Shown piece by piece: positions 39,101 to 51,081 of a stretch of DNA of 58,470 nucleotides (position 1 is its first letter; every line of letters starts with the position of its first letter). The notes beneath the pieces were generated by a model that made no database searches, was not told the origin of the DNA, and worked only from the letters and a program-made list of their open reading frames with translations. A program made the translations under genes and the position numbers. The stretch is taken from assembly GCA_004335635.1 (NCBI GenBank), contig QAXH01005579.1, positions 180 to 58,649 on the forward strand. Direction: 5' to 3'. The DNA comes from Chloromonas sp. AAM2. Taxonomy: Eukaryota > Chlorophyta > Chlorophyceae > Chlamydomonadales > Chlamydomonadaceae.

Positions 39101-40561
39101 GAGTCGGCATGAAAGTTGCTGGGATAAGCAACCATGCAATAGCTCCTGGGTGCTGAGACGTCCAACCTTTAGCACAACCTGTCAAGTCCCAATCCAAGGT
39201 ATTCATTCATGCCTTTAGTACTCTCTGTGATCAAAGCCTGAACCATCCCTTGAGCTTGCATTGCCGACCATGTAGATTACTGACTGCAATAAGCTCAGTG
39301 CCTCCCAGTGCCCCTGACGTGGTGCCTTTGTGTGCGTTTTGTGTTTGTTTTGCTTGCAATATTGTTACCATGAGCAGCAGCTGCCAAGAGAGTAAGTTGT
39401 GCTTTGACGGCTTTCCTGATGTAACAAATCAATTGATCAACTTGTACTGCTTGCAGTAACCCAAGCAGTGCTCCCTGTGCGAGAAGACACACACTGCAGT
39501 GGTGCTCCCTCACCTGTTTGAGTGCAGTGCTGTCATGCAGCCGGGTGTCCTGGTCCAGCAAGGAACAGTCCTGACGGTATCTACTGATCTCTTGCCTGTA
39601 CAAGAAAACACAGCAGACCATGGAGTCTGAGGCCTAGATGACTGAAGTGTACCTCGTTCGAAATTCTGAAGCACGTGCTTCTGAAGAACTTGTTTGGCCA
39701 CATTACTGGAACAACTACAACTGTGATGTGTGATGAGTATTGCCTGCTTTTGCCCTAAGGCATACTCACGCCAGGTCAGAGAGCTCCTTTTGAACAGCTG
39801 GGCTCAGATCGTCAAACTTGGCATTTGCAGTAAGTTGTTGTGGCTGTTGTGCTGCAGTCAGAGCACCTCCCAGCTGCGCTCCAGGAAACCCTAGTGCATT
39901 AGTGGGTTGAGCAGCTGTGGCAAAGGAAAAGGCTGATGTTGTAGCTGGAGCAGATGCACCACCAAATAAGGAGGGTGTGCTTGCTGCGCCAAACAGTGAT
40001 GGTGTGCTTGCTGCGCCGAAAAGAGAAGGTGTGCTGGCTGCACCGAATAGTGAAGGTGTGCTGGATGCACCAAAAGCTGATGCGGAGGAGGCTGCTGGAA
40101 CTGAGAAGAGTGAAGGAGTTGAGGAAGCACCAAAGATGGAGGCGCTACTTGCAGGTGCCCCGAAGGCGGGAGTTGAACCTGCAGAAGCAAGTGAAAGGCA
40201 AAATGTCCAAGGTTCGAACAGACTGCATGACACATGCTGGTTGTAGGTAGGCTCGCATGGCATTGCTAACTGCGTGCATTTTGGCAGTGTTATTGCAAAT
40301 CTGCGCATGTCACTGGATGTTAGTAGCGATGGCGCCGGCTCATGCATGTGCGTGTGTGCATGCATGCACGCATGTATGTGCCCATGAGCCACACCCACCA
40401 AAGGCAAATGAAGGGGTTGCCGAGAGACCTGGTGCCGAGGCTGCGCCGAATGCTGGAGCGGATGCAGCACCAAAGGCTGGTGCCGAAGCTGCGCCGAAGG
40501 CCGGGGCTGAAGCTGCACCGAACGCCGGCGCACTAGCCGCAGCTCCAAAGCTGAAGGCCAT
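36162..40561 (-). CDS. NUP58: FG-repeat nucleoporin Nup58-like
   Basis: Nine exons on the minus strand: 40561-40399, 40178-39770, 39595-39514, 38917-38822, 38711-38621, 38219-38108, 37490-37325, 36832-36598 and 36280-36162. They total 1473 nt, 490 residues, all phases consistent. Residues 1 to about 170 are FG repeats (AASAPAFG four times, ASTPSLFG several times) preceded by MAFSFG. The rest is the helical Nup58/45 region: FDDLSPAVQKELSDLAQEI, SMEEDTNHLKRALLGLGNAI, LPNPYLELAVQGFMDALDSY and VISHMHDYFVHVAAQLEQLH. A basic tail ends KQSKGRRK. Nup58 forms the central transport channel with Nup62 and Nup54; the FG part would interact with transport receptors. Nup62 or Nup54 are alternatives, but the HDYF-containing helix and SYR-QVVCELE order favour Nup58. 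The FG region shows recent 24- and 27-bp tandem duplication. Confidence 0.88.
37919..37958 (-). pseudogene. Decayed copy of the 3' end of a Nup58 exon
   Basis: Forty bases here match 38097-38136, the end of the exon coding GFMDALDSYR plus the start of its intron, at about 34 of 40 positions. The copy reads GFMDVLDSYR. Its donor is changed from CAG|GTTGGC to CAGG|GTAGC. It lies in the following intron, 179 nt away, so it is either a dead fragment or a weak alternative exon. Confidence 0.7.
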
Positions 40562-41345
40562 GGCTGATCGTAACGCTGCCTGATGATCAATCGGTCGTCT
40601 TGACAATGGCTAAAAGACAGTGGCAGGGTTGTTCACGTTTATCCTTGTTTTTCAAACTTTCAGGTTTGATCCGTGATCTGAAGCGCTGTTTTGCATGATG
40701 GTGCATTGCTTATCAACGCTGCACCTCAGACAGTTCTTGCTGCGCTGGGCAATCGCTTCAAGGTGTGAGCAACCGTGACATATCTTAATTATCACAACGG
40801 ACATGTGTGCCCCCTGGCCGCTGCATTGTGTGTGCGTTGGCTGCATGCTTCAGTCTGCTTGCTGAATCTACATAACATAGCCGTACTTGCTGTCTTCTAC
40901 CCACAGCATCCAGAACGTACCGATTACACGGTGCACCCGCTTCACACACAAGTTCACATCGGCTTAGCTAGGTCAAGGTATTGCAAACAGAGCGGCTGCT
41001 TCCGATGAGGACGCATCACACGAAGGAAGATTTACAACAGCCTAGCTAGTTGCACGTAGTTGCACCATTTGTTGTTACCCAGGTTGTGATGCACACTGAC
41101 AGGAATGAAGCAAAGCGGTCCAACGGAATAGAAGATGGTTTGTGCGTGACACGTTCATGGCGAAGATGTAATACTGGATGTAATACTGGATGTGGCTACA
41201 GAATGTTCACGAGCCATGAGGACAGCATGCCAGGACAGTAATTTGAATTGCTGGTGCTGCCCTCCGCAGTGATTCCTGCGCCCCATGGTAAGTCCGTCCT
41301 GCGGAGACAGCATCAGTTGTGGAAGGGCCTCCAAGGCAAAAACAA
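40562..41345. other. Intergenic, Nup58 promoter side to tRNA-Trp
   Basis: No gene is supported. It contains the Nup58 5' flank and the 3' flank of the tRNA-Trp gene. No TATA box is clear. Confidence 0.5.
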
Positions 41346-41417
41346 TGACCCGCGTGGGGCTCGAACCCACAACCCCCAGATTTGGAATCTGATGCGCTGC
41401 CATTGCGCCAGCGAGTC
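41346..41417 (-). tRNA. trnW-CCA: tRNA-Trp (CCA anticodon)
   Basis: Reading the minus strand from 41417, a cloverleaf folds with acceptor arms GACTCGC and GCGGGTC, discriminator A, a D arm around GGCGCAATGGCAGC, an anticodon arm TCAGA-TTCCAAA-TCTGG with CCA in the loop, and a TΨC arm containing GGTTCGAGCCC (B box). The CCA tail is not encoded, as usual for nuclear genes. There is no intron. Confidence 0.95.
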
Positions 41418-41421
41418 ATGC

Positions 41422-41540
41422 TGATGATTATCGATGACGATGAGCTTACACGTTGGGTCCATGACAACACGGCCGTGAAAAGCTCAGGAAGCACTCAGGA
41501 ACTGAAGCACTGAAAGCCTAGCCCAAAGAAGGCGACATCA
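41422..41540. repeat. tRNA-upstream repeat, copy 1
   Basis: Begins within about 5-16 bp of the tRNA-Trp 5' end. It carries GATGAGCTTACA, TTGGGTC, ACACGGCCGTGAAAAGCTCA and ACTGAAAGCCTAGCCC in the same order as the segment upstream of tRNA-Lys at 58374-58470. A partial direct copy follows at 41885-41962. Confidence 0.85.
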
Positions 41541-41605
41541 GGGCAGGCAAAACAGCGCACAAGGAAGCAAAGCCCGCCAGGCACGACCAAGCAGCCACAG
41601 GAAGC

Positions 41606-41781
41606 NNNNNNNNNNNNNNNNNNNNNNNNNNNNNNNNNNNNNNNNNNNNNNNNNNNNNNNNNNNNNNNNNNNNNNNNNNNNNNNNNNNNNNNNNNNNNNN
41701 NNNNNNNNNNNNNNNNNNNNNNNNNNNNNNNNNNNNNNNNNNNNNNNNNNNNNNNNNNNNNNNNNNNNNNNNNNNNNNNNN
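41606..41781. other. Assembly gap (Ns)
   Basis: 176 undetermined bases lying between two direct copies of the tRNA-associated repeat, so collapse of repeated sequence is a likely cause. Confidence 1.
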
Positions 41782-41884
41782 TAAAACCCCAGGGGGACTG
41801 CATGAACCGCGAGGACAGGGGCAGCCGAAAAGCAAGCAACACGCCTGCAGGCCCCTACCGCCCACAGCTGTCTTCTTGCAAACT

Positions 41885-41962
41885 TATAAATTGGATCCAA
41901 ACACGCCCGTGAAAAGCTCAGAACTGAAGCACTGAAAGCCTAGCCCAAAGAAGGTGACATGC
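41885..41962. repeat. tRNA-upstream repeat, copy 2 (direct, partial)
   Basis: Repeats GTGAAAAGCTCAG, ACTGAAGCACTGAAAGCC and TAGCCCAAAGAAGG of copy 1 in the same orientation, about 450 bp away. No tRNA follows it. Together the two copies look like terminal direct repeats around a short internal region that contains the gap. Confidence 0.8.
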
Positions 41963-42742
41963 TGGCAACTTGTTAATCAGAGAAAATATATCCACGTTGC
42001 AAATGCCACACCTCATCAGTATGCTCCCAACCGCAGCCAACAGCAAGGCCATCACAGTACTTATCAATGACCTTGTGAGCATAGGTGCGCAGACAAGCGG
42101 TTGTCTGGTTGTGTTGAGGTTGTTGGTATGTATACCGTTACTGGCGCTATGAATACAGGATGGACACGTGTGCACATAAACTATGGCATTTCATATCACA
42201 GTCACGTGAATTAGTCAATGCTCAACTACCATGCAGCGAACAAATCAGTACGACATCAATCATGTGACAAGCACATGACACAAAGCTCAACTACCATGCA
42301 GTGAAGAAATTGTGTCAAAGTGTATGCGAACTGCGCAGGAACTATTTCACCGTTCCTGCCTTTTACTTCGGAGCGGTTTGACCTGCAGATCACAGCTGCG
42401 CCTCCTGCAGCTGGGGAACCGTGGAGTCCAGCCCATGCTGCTCGAATGGCAAATTATGTTCGCCTTGAGGTCTCGCAAGGCTTGTTCAGGTATCTGAACT
42501 TTGCCATGTCACAGGCGGAATGGATTCAAGAACCGGCCAGGCATTTGAGGGGACATGGGGTGACACGTGGTCAGAGATGTGCATATGATGAGCAGTACAG
42601 GAGTGAGTGCTTTGAACATCCAAGGTACGACCATCCATTCTTGCTTGTGTCTGGGTTTGAGGGCTGGAGGCGCCGATCATGTCATTCAGCATATATATAT
42701 AGTCCGCCCCTGAGTTAAGAGCTCCATATGTATATGTATATG
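41963..42742. other. Intergenic with an unassigned open frame
   Basis: A plus-strand frame (42320-42718) of 132 codons contains a plausible globular stretch (MANYVRLEVSQGLFRYLNFA). It has no recognised family and no neighbouring exon, and precedes a degenerate coding island. It may be part of the same decayed element. The word CTCAACTACCATGCAG occurs twice, near 42221 and 42287. Confidence 0.3.
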
Positions 42743-42782
42743 TATATGTAAGACAAATACTAGTGTACTTGTCTTACATATA
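42743..42782. repeat. AT-rich perfect inverted repeat (hairpin)
   Basis: TATATGTAAGACAA at 42743-42756 and its exact complement at 42769-42782 flank a 12-nt centre that can itself pair further (TAC with GTA). Upstream are (ATATGT)n repeats. It could be a cruciform, or the end of a small inverted-repeat element. Confidence 0.85.
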
Positions 42783-42817
42783 TATTTACGTGACCAGGTC
42801 AGGCGTGTTCGGCGCAG

Positions 42818-43822
42818 GTGCAAGGGGGAGACATGACAAGCGGGAGACGCGAGTACTCCTCTAGGGCGTCGCTTGTCCCAGGACCGTCATCCAGCTTGAA
42901 CGGCGACGGGTGGCAGAGATGGGCCTGGTGCACAACAAGCGCACCGCCAAAGCCGGCCAGCCTGCTGCAGACAGTGTCCATGAAGCGACTGAAATGCCGT
43001 AAAAGCAAACGCGTGACCATGGGAGCCACCACGGTTGCCGAACGCATCGAGTATGTGACGCACAGACGTGCTTGTTGTCGGGCTAGACAGCCTGGGGCAG
43101 GAGCTGGCAGGGAGACTCCTGGAAACGGAGAAGAAAAAATTGGCCAAGCAGGCGTCGAAAAAGCGACAGCTGCCCGACCAAGGGGTGGGTCTCGGAGAGG
43201 GAGAGAGCGCCGCCAGTCAGCGGAAGAAGTCAGCGGCCGATAGGCCCGCCGCAGCTGACCAGCCCACAAAGGCACCGATAGAGGCTAAGGGCAAGGCGGC
43301 ATCCGAACGCGAACACGCCGCCCCTGCCGCTGAGGAAATGGAGACAAGGTACGCAGCCCGCATCGCCGATGCGATCGGCAACCGTGTCGATGACGTTTTG
43401 AAAAAACACGAGGTTGCCGCAGCCTAGAAGGCAGAATCGCGCAGCAAGTCACTAGAGACTGTCTTCATGGACGAGCTACGCAAGACAAGGGTGGAGCTGG
43501 CGGACCTGTCGGACGAGGTCACGCCGTTTGCAGCCAGGAGTGGCGCAGCAACACTTTGTCGGATTGGTCTGGTGCAAGTGGTGTGGCTATCGAGGGGCAG
43601 GACGACGACAGACGATTTGTGCTGGTAAAGCGGGCGTGTGCTCTGAGGACAACCCTGAGAAAACTCTCAGGCATCGCCAGCATGGACACGGCCAGCTCAG
43701 CTGCAGCGATAGCAGCATGCGTCCCTGTGCGCAAGGGTCTTTGCCAATACCAGCCCTGGCTGGTCAGTGCTGACAAACCTCCTGAGGTACACCGTGTACA
43801 CCACCAGGCAACATGTTGATCA
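42818..43822 (+). pseudogene. GC-rich decayed coding island
   Basis: Plus-strand co-directional frames overlap and break. One runs from about 43068 with EKKKLAKQASKKRQLPDQ and RYAARIADAIGNRVDDVLKK to a TAG at 43427. The same frame then continues as SLETVFMDELRKTRVELADL without a new start. A later frame reads DDDRRFVLVKRACALRT to a stop at 43820. Composition is richer in GC than the AT-rich flanks. This looks like one formerly longer protein with a Lys/Ala-rich helical region, broken by a stop and frameshifts. Family unknown; a transposon or other captured gene is possible. Confidence 0.45.
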
Positions 43823-44354
43823 CTCGAGTACGGGCGACACATGCAGTATAAGGGTAATGGAATTATAGTCAGACAACGGCATTGGATGCTGAGCCATCAC
43901 TGCAACCCAGCTGTTTTGCTGTTAGGCGTGGCTGTGCCTATGTCTGGTGCGACCAGTTGGTGAGACCTTGGACAGAGTCGCTTGACGTTTTCTATTGCCG
44001 ATGGCCCTGGGAATGAAAGGAGGTGGTAGTATAGTGTGTTACTTTGCTGATAGATACTTGAGTATAGTAGTGCTGCTTTGCTTGTGGTGACTGGACAGCC
44101 ATCATGGTAGCCAGACGAGCGTCCCCACGAGCTGTGTTCATACTACTACACGAGCTGTGTTCATGCCTTGAGATCACAACGCACCAAGTGTTGTCTGTGT
44201 AACAATTACCATGTCATGTGATGAAAGCACTGTGTCATTGATTGCTCACGAAAGAGAAAACTGTGAGCTATTGTGCAAAGAGTGCAACACCAGTCTAGGC
44301 GACCGCTGATGTTTGTACCAATTCGTCCTTACCAAAGAAGTAGAAAAATGCTTA

Positions 44355-45023
44355 GGCCGCGGTCACACGGCAATTTGACTTTCAATTTGGGTCCCAATTT
44401 GGGGTCATAATTTGACCGTGGGGACCCCAAATTGGGGTCAAATTGAAATTTGCGGTCACGCGTTAAATTTGCCTGGGCCCAATTTGGGTTCCAGCTAGGG
44501 CAGTGAAATGTTGTCTAGAGGTCCCATGGTGTGCAAACGTGCATGCAAGGTGTAGTTGGATGCATGCATGACCGTTTCTGCCCGTTTGCTCTGATCTGGG
44601 TCTGATCTGGGTACATATGCACCCAGCGTATGTACAGCTGATCTACATCACATGTACGCACCCCAGCAGCTGGTCTACATTACATGTATGCACCCCCAGC
44701 AGCATTGGCCACAGCATTGGCCACAGCATTGGCCACAGCATTGGCCACAGCAGCAGCAATGTCACCCTTTATCTTGGGTGAATGCGAGATGTGCGGGTCA
44801 CAACGGATGAAAGTCAAATTTGACTTGACCGGGGCTGTTTCTAACCGTTTTGGGGGCCATCCCCAAAGTTTCAAGTCAAACGGACATCGCCTTGATGTTG
44901 GCCCAACCCAAATTGAAAGTCAAAATACACCCCCCCCACTTCCCCCTAAATTAGCCTTTCAATTGGACCCTCAATTGAAAGTCAAATTGGAGGCCAAATT
45001 GGCAGTGTGACCGCAAAAAAGGC
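44355..45023. mobile_element. Non-autonomous TIR element (MITE-like)
   Basis: The left end GGCCGCGGTCACACGGC is mirrored at the right end; GCGGTCACAC (44359-44368) and its exact complement (45005-45014) are the outermost perfect match. Just inside, CAATTTGACTTTCAATT (44371-44387) has an exact 17-bp complement at 44973-44989. CAATTTG-type words recur many times near both ends, like subterminal transposase-binding sites. The interior holds a 12-bp tandem repeat and no transposase. I see no clear target-site duplication, so the exact boundaries and superfamily are open. Confidence 0.75.
44701..44748. repeat. 12-bp tandem repeat, four copies
   Basis: AGCATTGGCCAC repeated four times without error inside the TIR element. 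Confidence 0.95.
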
Positions 45024-45355
45024 AAATTGGAATATTTATATATATATCGAACAAACATGTCACTCATCTGACATCAGCCCATAATGAATGCTTGTGTGGC
45101 AATTGTGTTGTAGCACACACCTTCATGCTTCACAGTCTTTACAGTCTGTCCTGTGTGCGCTGTTTACAAGTGTGTAAGCCTGCTTTAACAAGTGCGCTCT
45201 TTACAAGTGTGCGCTCTTTACAACCGTTTACGCCCTGCCCTTCTACAGTACTGTTCTACCTAGGTAGAACCCCCCAGTAGGGCTACTGGGTTAAAGCCCT
45301 TCTACAGTCCTCAAGACACCTATATACACATACACGTGTAAACACCTGTGGAAAA

Positions 45356-45356
<1 letters not shown>

Positions 45357-45387
<31 letters not shown>
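45357..45387. repeat. (TA)n microsatellite
   Basis: About 15 TA units in intergenic DNA upstream of the deoxyhypusine synthase gene. Confidence 0.95.
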
Positions 45388-45391
<4 letters not shown>

Positions 45392-45435
45392 ACCACACCA
45401 CCTGGGAGTTGGGACGTCGGACTTCAGCGCATCCA

Positions 45436-45605
45436 TCAACTCCCCACTGCATGGCATAGTGCAGAATCTGCCCATAGTTCGGTGGTATATTGGTAGCTCA
45501 TTGCATCAGCCCACTGCACCGTCGAACTTGTAGCTCATCATCAAGTCCCCACTGCATGGCATAGTGCAGCATGTGCCCACAGTTCCGGGGTATATCGGGA
45601 CACAT
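45436..45605. repeat. Direct duplication of about 60 bp, 105 bp apart
   Basis: CCCCACTGCATGGCATAGTG followed by CAG and a related GCCCA(T/C)AGTTC stretch starts at 45436 and again at 45541, with a few mismatches. No coding meaning is seen. Confidence 0.85.
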
Positions 45606-46220
45606 GCAAATCCCCTTATTCTATGGGGAGTTCCCCCCACTCCACTACTGAATTTGACCCAATACCACATGCCAGCTTTCAGGCCATGCTGCAATTGGTT
45701 GAATTTGCATCATTTGCCTAAACAGGCCGCAGGGTGCAGGGCCTGTGCTTTTGAGCACGAACTGATTTGAAGCAGCAAGTGCTGGCCAAACAAGGATTAA
45801 CGCCTACGGCCATGTATGCATGTGGGGCATACTGATACTCAACTCGTTCACCTGTGCTCAGGTTCCTCCGTGGTTGTTCTCGGGAGCAGGTAGCGCAAGC
45901 AAATTTCCTTCTGACCGGTCAACGTTTGACTTTGCCGGCTCATCCTGACCGACGGCTAGCTCTTCCTGCACAGTTGTCTGCGTCACATCAGCAGGTGTAT
46001 GCATAGTGAGGGTGGTCTGGCGCCCGTGTGCTTTGGCGCCCGTGTGGGCAGGTCAAGTCAAGGTAAACCCCAAACTCCCGGGATTAACATTCGTTTCGGC
46101 GGTTGGATGAGATTTCGGACAGTCTCGCCTTTCAAGGCGTGGCATATCACAGCTGCTTCCAAATCATTCGTCTAAGTATCCTTTCTGCACTTTCGCTGGT
46201 TGTGCGCCGCCGGCACCGAC

Positions 46221-49200
46221 ATGGCTTCAAAGGGTCAGGCAGCCGAGGAGGTTGTTCTTGCTGAGCAGGTAACCTGAGCGTATGGCTGCATGTCAAAGCC
46301 CAAGCTCCAATTCACCAACACAGCTCTGGCATGTCTGCCGGAATTTGCAGCATGTATGTCAGAGTACATAGTACATAGTACATAGGATGTGTATGCATGT
46401 ATGTCAGAGCATGGACAGTCAGCTGCTCTGGCCAGCTGACTGAATCCATGAACTGTCGGTACCCTCACGCGTGGCGATCGTGTGGTCCTGCGTGTCCATG
46501 CTAGGCAGGTGGCATGAGCACAACTCAATCAGTTTAGAACCCCTTACTCTCGCAATAACTGGTTTGATCTTGACCTTGAGCAGGCAGTGCTCGTACCTGG
46601 CAATGTGATCCCTGAGACAGCGCCTATCCGAGGCTGGGATTTCAACAAAGGAGTCGACTTCAATGGTATCATGGAGTCTATGCTGACCACTGGATTCCAG
46701 GCTACAGCACTGGGGCAAGCTGTGCAAGAAGTGAACCGCATGGTGCGATGGCAGGGGATGGATTACGGGAGGAACTGGATTGTAGGCATGTTGGTAAAAG
46801 TATAAGTGGCAACAGACAACAGGAATGGTTGGGCATGAGTACAAGCCAGCGTTTTGAAAGGTGCCACAGTTGTCGTCATTTTGTTTTCCTCACATTGGCT
46901 TTGTCAGAGAGTCCACAACAGCCACTCTCCAAGGCTCTTGCAACCATCCAGGCAGCACACAGTTGCCACATCTGTTACTACATCAAGGCAATCAAGCAGC
47001 CACTTCCATGGCCCGCCCCTCCAAGATGCTTCACGCTGCCAGTCTGGCAGCATGGCTCAGTCTGCACTGCGTCATAGCTCTCTCCACATGCACACGCCTT
47101 CTCAAGATCACATCTTTTCGAGTCCCACCTCCCTCTGCCCTATGGGAGACTGGGAAAAGTCGGATGTGAGAGTGAGATGCAGGGCTCACACACATGGGCT
47201 CCACCTGGCTTTATCACGCCACCAGTCCTGTCTTGACTAGACTGATGGCACATGTTGTCAGGGCACAAGTCTTTCAAGCACACAGAGTCGATCATCATGT
47301 GCCATGCATGCATGTACTTTCTCTGCATCAATTTGAGCGTTCTCAGCGTGCACTAGGCCTGCCTGCTGACCAGCCAATCCAGTTGACACAACAATGTACC
47401 TGTCAACTGACCTGCTCATTCAATGTTACGCAAGCCATGGCAAGAAGTTCGCAAGATGTATGAATGCACTGCTTGCCTGGCTGGAACACTTGGAATCATC
47501 TAATCTTAGGTTCAGTGACGCTCATGTGCACAATTGCCTGTAATACCCGGTATTGCACATTATGCCACGCCAGTTAGATGGCATGGTTTCAGGCATATGC
47601 CTCCGCTGCGTGCCACATGCACTGCATGCAGATCAACTGGCGGTTATCTGACGACCCGATCTACACCTCCACCAAGCCCGAGCACCGAGAGCCGGCCCTC
47701 AGAGCTCGCACCCGGTGTCGCATCTTCCTGGCGTATACGTCAAACCTGGGGTCAGCGGGCACAAGGGAACACATCAGGTGTGTGCTGTTGTTTGCGTGTG
47801 TTAAATTCTACAGGGTTTTGTGTCACCCATGCTGCTGATAACGCGAAGGTCGAGGGCGTAGTGAGGCTGAGCAAGGCTGGAGACAGATACAGCGCTGTGT
47901 TTGGAAACCGATAAATCTCAGGCACTCGATTATTCACTTCTTGGTAGAGCCAAATGTGGTCTTTGGGCAACACATGAACGCGTTGCTGAGACATACGTGC
48001 ATGTGCCGGAATTATAGGTCGGTTAAGCCACAGCTCAATGCATCTGCTGTACACGTACCACGTGCTTGTATCATGTGTTCGGGACACCGGTTCCGTGCAA
48101 ATGCCATGCCCATCATTCACTTGCACCTGCCCAACTTGCCGTGCAGGTACTTGGTCCAGCACCGGATGGTTGATGTGGTGGTAGCCACAGCGGGAGGGGT
48201 AGAGGAGGACCTTATCAAGTGCATGGCACACACATACGTGGGAGACTTTGCGCTGAAAGGTGGGATGCATGCACTTTCTGGCATGCCTCTTACTGTAGCA
48301 CTTACATGAATGAAGGCCTGCCTCAAAGGCCTGCATACAGGCTCTGTGTTGATTTGTTGTGCGCATATGTAATACACAGGACAGGCTGCAGCAGAAGCAT
48401 GCAGCCTGCGGCCTGCTTTGCTGGCTCCTCAGGAGCGCATACTCAGCGCCAAGCCAGGCTCAGGGACGTCAACACTTGCATCTGTTTTCAAAGAACATCA
48501 TGAGCAGTGGTGGTACCAGTTCTTTTGCAATCCTACGGTCTGGTGCATGCATTTCTGTGCCATGGCTCAGCATACTGACATTTGTCCTTTCCTTCCTCCC
48601 CTCAGGCTCTGAGCTGCGTGCCCAAGGTCTGAACCGCATTGGCAACATGCTCGTGCCCAACAGCAACTACTGCCTGTTCGAGGACTGGATGATGCCAGTA
48701 CTCAACGAGATGCTAAAGGAACAGAAAGAGAATGGAGTCAACTGGACACCGTCAAAGGTGTGTGCTTTTCAACGACCTGATTTGGATAGTGCAGTAGTTT
48801 GGAGCGAATTTGAATTGGCTCATTAGTCCCCACCAGGGCTGTTCTTATCCGCTTGCGTTCCTGGGACGGAAGGATCCGGTCTTCGCGGTTCCAGTTGCAG
48901 GGGATACCAAGGCAATGTGCCCCTTTGCTCAGCTTTCATTTGTGGATTCAAGTCTGCGTGTCCCAGGCGTTTGATCCCATACGTCCTGCTGCATTACCTG
49001 TGCACACTCTGCTCCCTCTATCTTGCTGGTGCCTAGAACAGCATCAGTATACAGCATGTCAGCCGCTATCATACACCCAATGCATGTGGAGCCCGCCCGC
49101 CCCCCCCCCATCCACGGGATTTCCCTATCTGTGCTATGCACAGATGCTCAAGCGGTTTGGCGAGAAGATTAACAACGAGGACTCCATTCTGCACTGGGCA

Positions 49201-51081
49201 GCCAAGAATGACATCCCAGTATTCTGCCCGCCGCTCACAGACGGGTCCATAGGGGACATGTTCTTCTTCCATTCGTATAAGAGCCCAGGATTGAGGTAGG
49301 TGGGACGGTCAGTGGTGCTGTATCCTCAACCAAGCGTGGTTAGGGCGATGGATATCAAGATAGTCATCTGACATGTTTAGGCATTGGAAAGTCTCAATCA
49401 GAACCTCTGGCATACGCATGCGCCACAGAGGGGTCCAACTGCTTGGGTAGGGGTTGGTCCACTAACAGTACAGGGCGGCGCACATCCTGCTGTAGAAGCG
49501 ACGGAGCCCAGGAAGGATAGAAGAGATGGCTTCTAAGGAATGTTCGGTAACTGTTTGAGGGGTTACATGTCCTCTGGCTTGTGTTTGATCAGACTTGCAC
49601 AGTTCACTCTAAACTCAATGCATGTGGATGGACATGCACGCAGGTGTGACATCATTGAGGATGTGCGTGCGATCAATGACCTGGCTATGAAGGCAGCACC
49701 CCGCAAAACAGGTAACACTGCATCCACGTGCCGCACGGTGTGAAACGTTGGTTGGCCACCAACTTCTTCAGTCGCCTACGCTTTGCCTGAAAGCTCCACT
49801 TCTGCAGTTGTAGATTGATCGCTTTTTTGTCTGTCTTGAGCTCAGCTTCATGCTGCTTTCTTGCGTGCACGTCTGGGTCTTCTGTGTACGGTTTACCGCG
49901 GAGTATGCCCACTGTGGCACGTGTTCGCACTGCTTGCCTGCTCAGGCATGATCATCCTCGGAGGCGGTGTGCCCAAGCATCACGTGTGCAACGCCAACCT
50001 GATGCGCAATGGGGCCGACTTTGCAGTCTACCTCAATACAGCACAGGTGCGGACTGCCTGTGGCTTTGCTTTTATTTTGAGTGTTTACATGGCCTCACTG
50101 GTGGGAGGGAGAAGACAAACTGCAGGTGACCTATTTGACACCACTGCACCCTTGGAAACAACAGCACAGGCACGAACTGCTTGTGGATTTGAGTTTTGCA
50201 AGGGCTGGCCTGTGCATGTGCACTAACTCGTCGGACAGTGCACAGTGCATGCGAAAGAGTGTTGCCGAATGAGCTGGTTGAACTGCGGTCAGACCCAGTG
50301 CTGTCATGAACGACACAGTAGTTGGCGTCCTACGCAGGACCACACCAGTAGCTACATAGACTGACTGATCAAGAATTACAGCAAAGGCTGGGGCACATAG
50401 GCATTCTTAATTCCATTGAACTTTCAACACGCATGCAAGACGGCATAGGCACTCTTCACTGCACGGGTGTTCTGCTACCCTGCCCTCGCAGGAGTTTGAC
50501 GGTTCAGACAGTGGGGCCAAGCCTGATGAAGCCGTCAGTTGGGGGAAGATCAAATTGGAGGCCAAGCCAGTAAAGGTGTGTATGCCTGCTGTGTCTCTGT
50601 GGGTTTCCAGTCAATAGGTGCTGGGTAATTCTTTTCCCTGAAGCCAGTGATGGTTGCCCACCACCATGTTCTTGTACTTTTGTTCCTGTCCTTGCTGTCC
50701 GTTGAATGACGCCTTTTATACAGGTGAAATCATTCGCTTCTGCTTGCTGCATGGCACATTGCGCACCGAACCTGCACAAACAAGCGTGAAGCAGTTGCAC
50801 ATGCTTTCAAGAGAACTTTGAATGTCAGTGCTTCTTGTCTTGTGCCCTTGGTGACGTGCTGATGTGGTGACAGAGCTTGCTTGGTGGACGACTACATGAT
50901 TTACATGATCACTGACATGGGTGATGACTAGATACTCACAAGAATTCAATTTCGGTTATATTCCTTGCCTGGTTTGCAGGTGTATGGCGATGCGACCATC
51001 CTACTGCCACTCCTAATCAGCCAGACGTTTGCAAAGCACTGGAAACCGAAAACTGCTGAGGAAATTGCTACAACGGATTAG
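46221..51081 (+). CDS. DHS: Deoxyhypusine synthase
   Basis: Ten exons: 46221-46268, 46584-46742, 47632-47777, 48147-48259, 48606-48757, 49144-49295, 49644-49711, 49946-50046, 50492-50575 and 50980-51081. They total 1125 nt, 374 residues, close to the human 369. It transfers the aminobutyl group of spermidine to one lysine of eIF5A using NAD, the first step of hypusine formation in the cytosol. Conserved blocks occur in order: [110 protein letters not shown] and [20 protein letters not shown]. Lys332 in SWGK corresponds to the catalytic lysine that forms the enzyme-substrate intermediate. The first exon codes only 16 residues and ends in phase 0. The gene is convergent with the secreted-protein gene to its right. 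Confidence 0.97.

Noticed and set aside
41207..41494. Minus-strand open frame beginning near MTRWRNGSASDSKSGG
   Set aside because: This is the translated shadow of the tRNA-Trp gene, a common spurious annotation.
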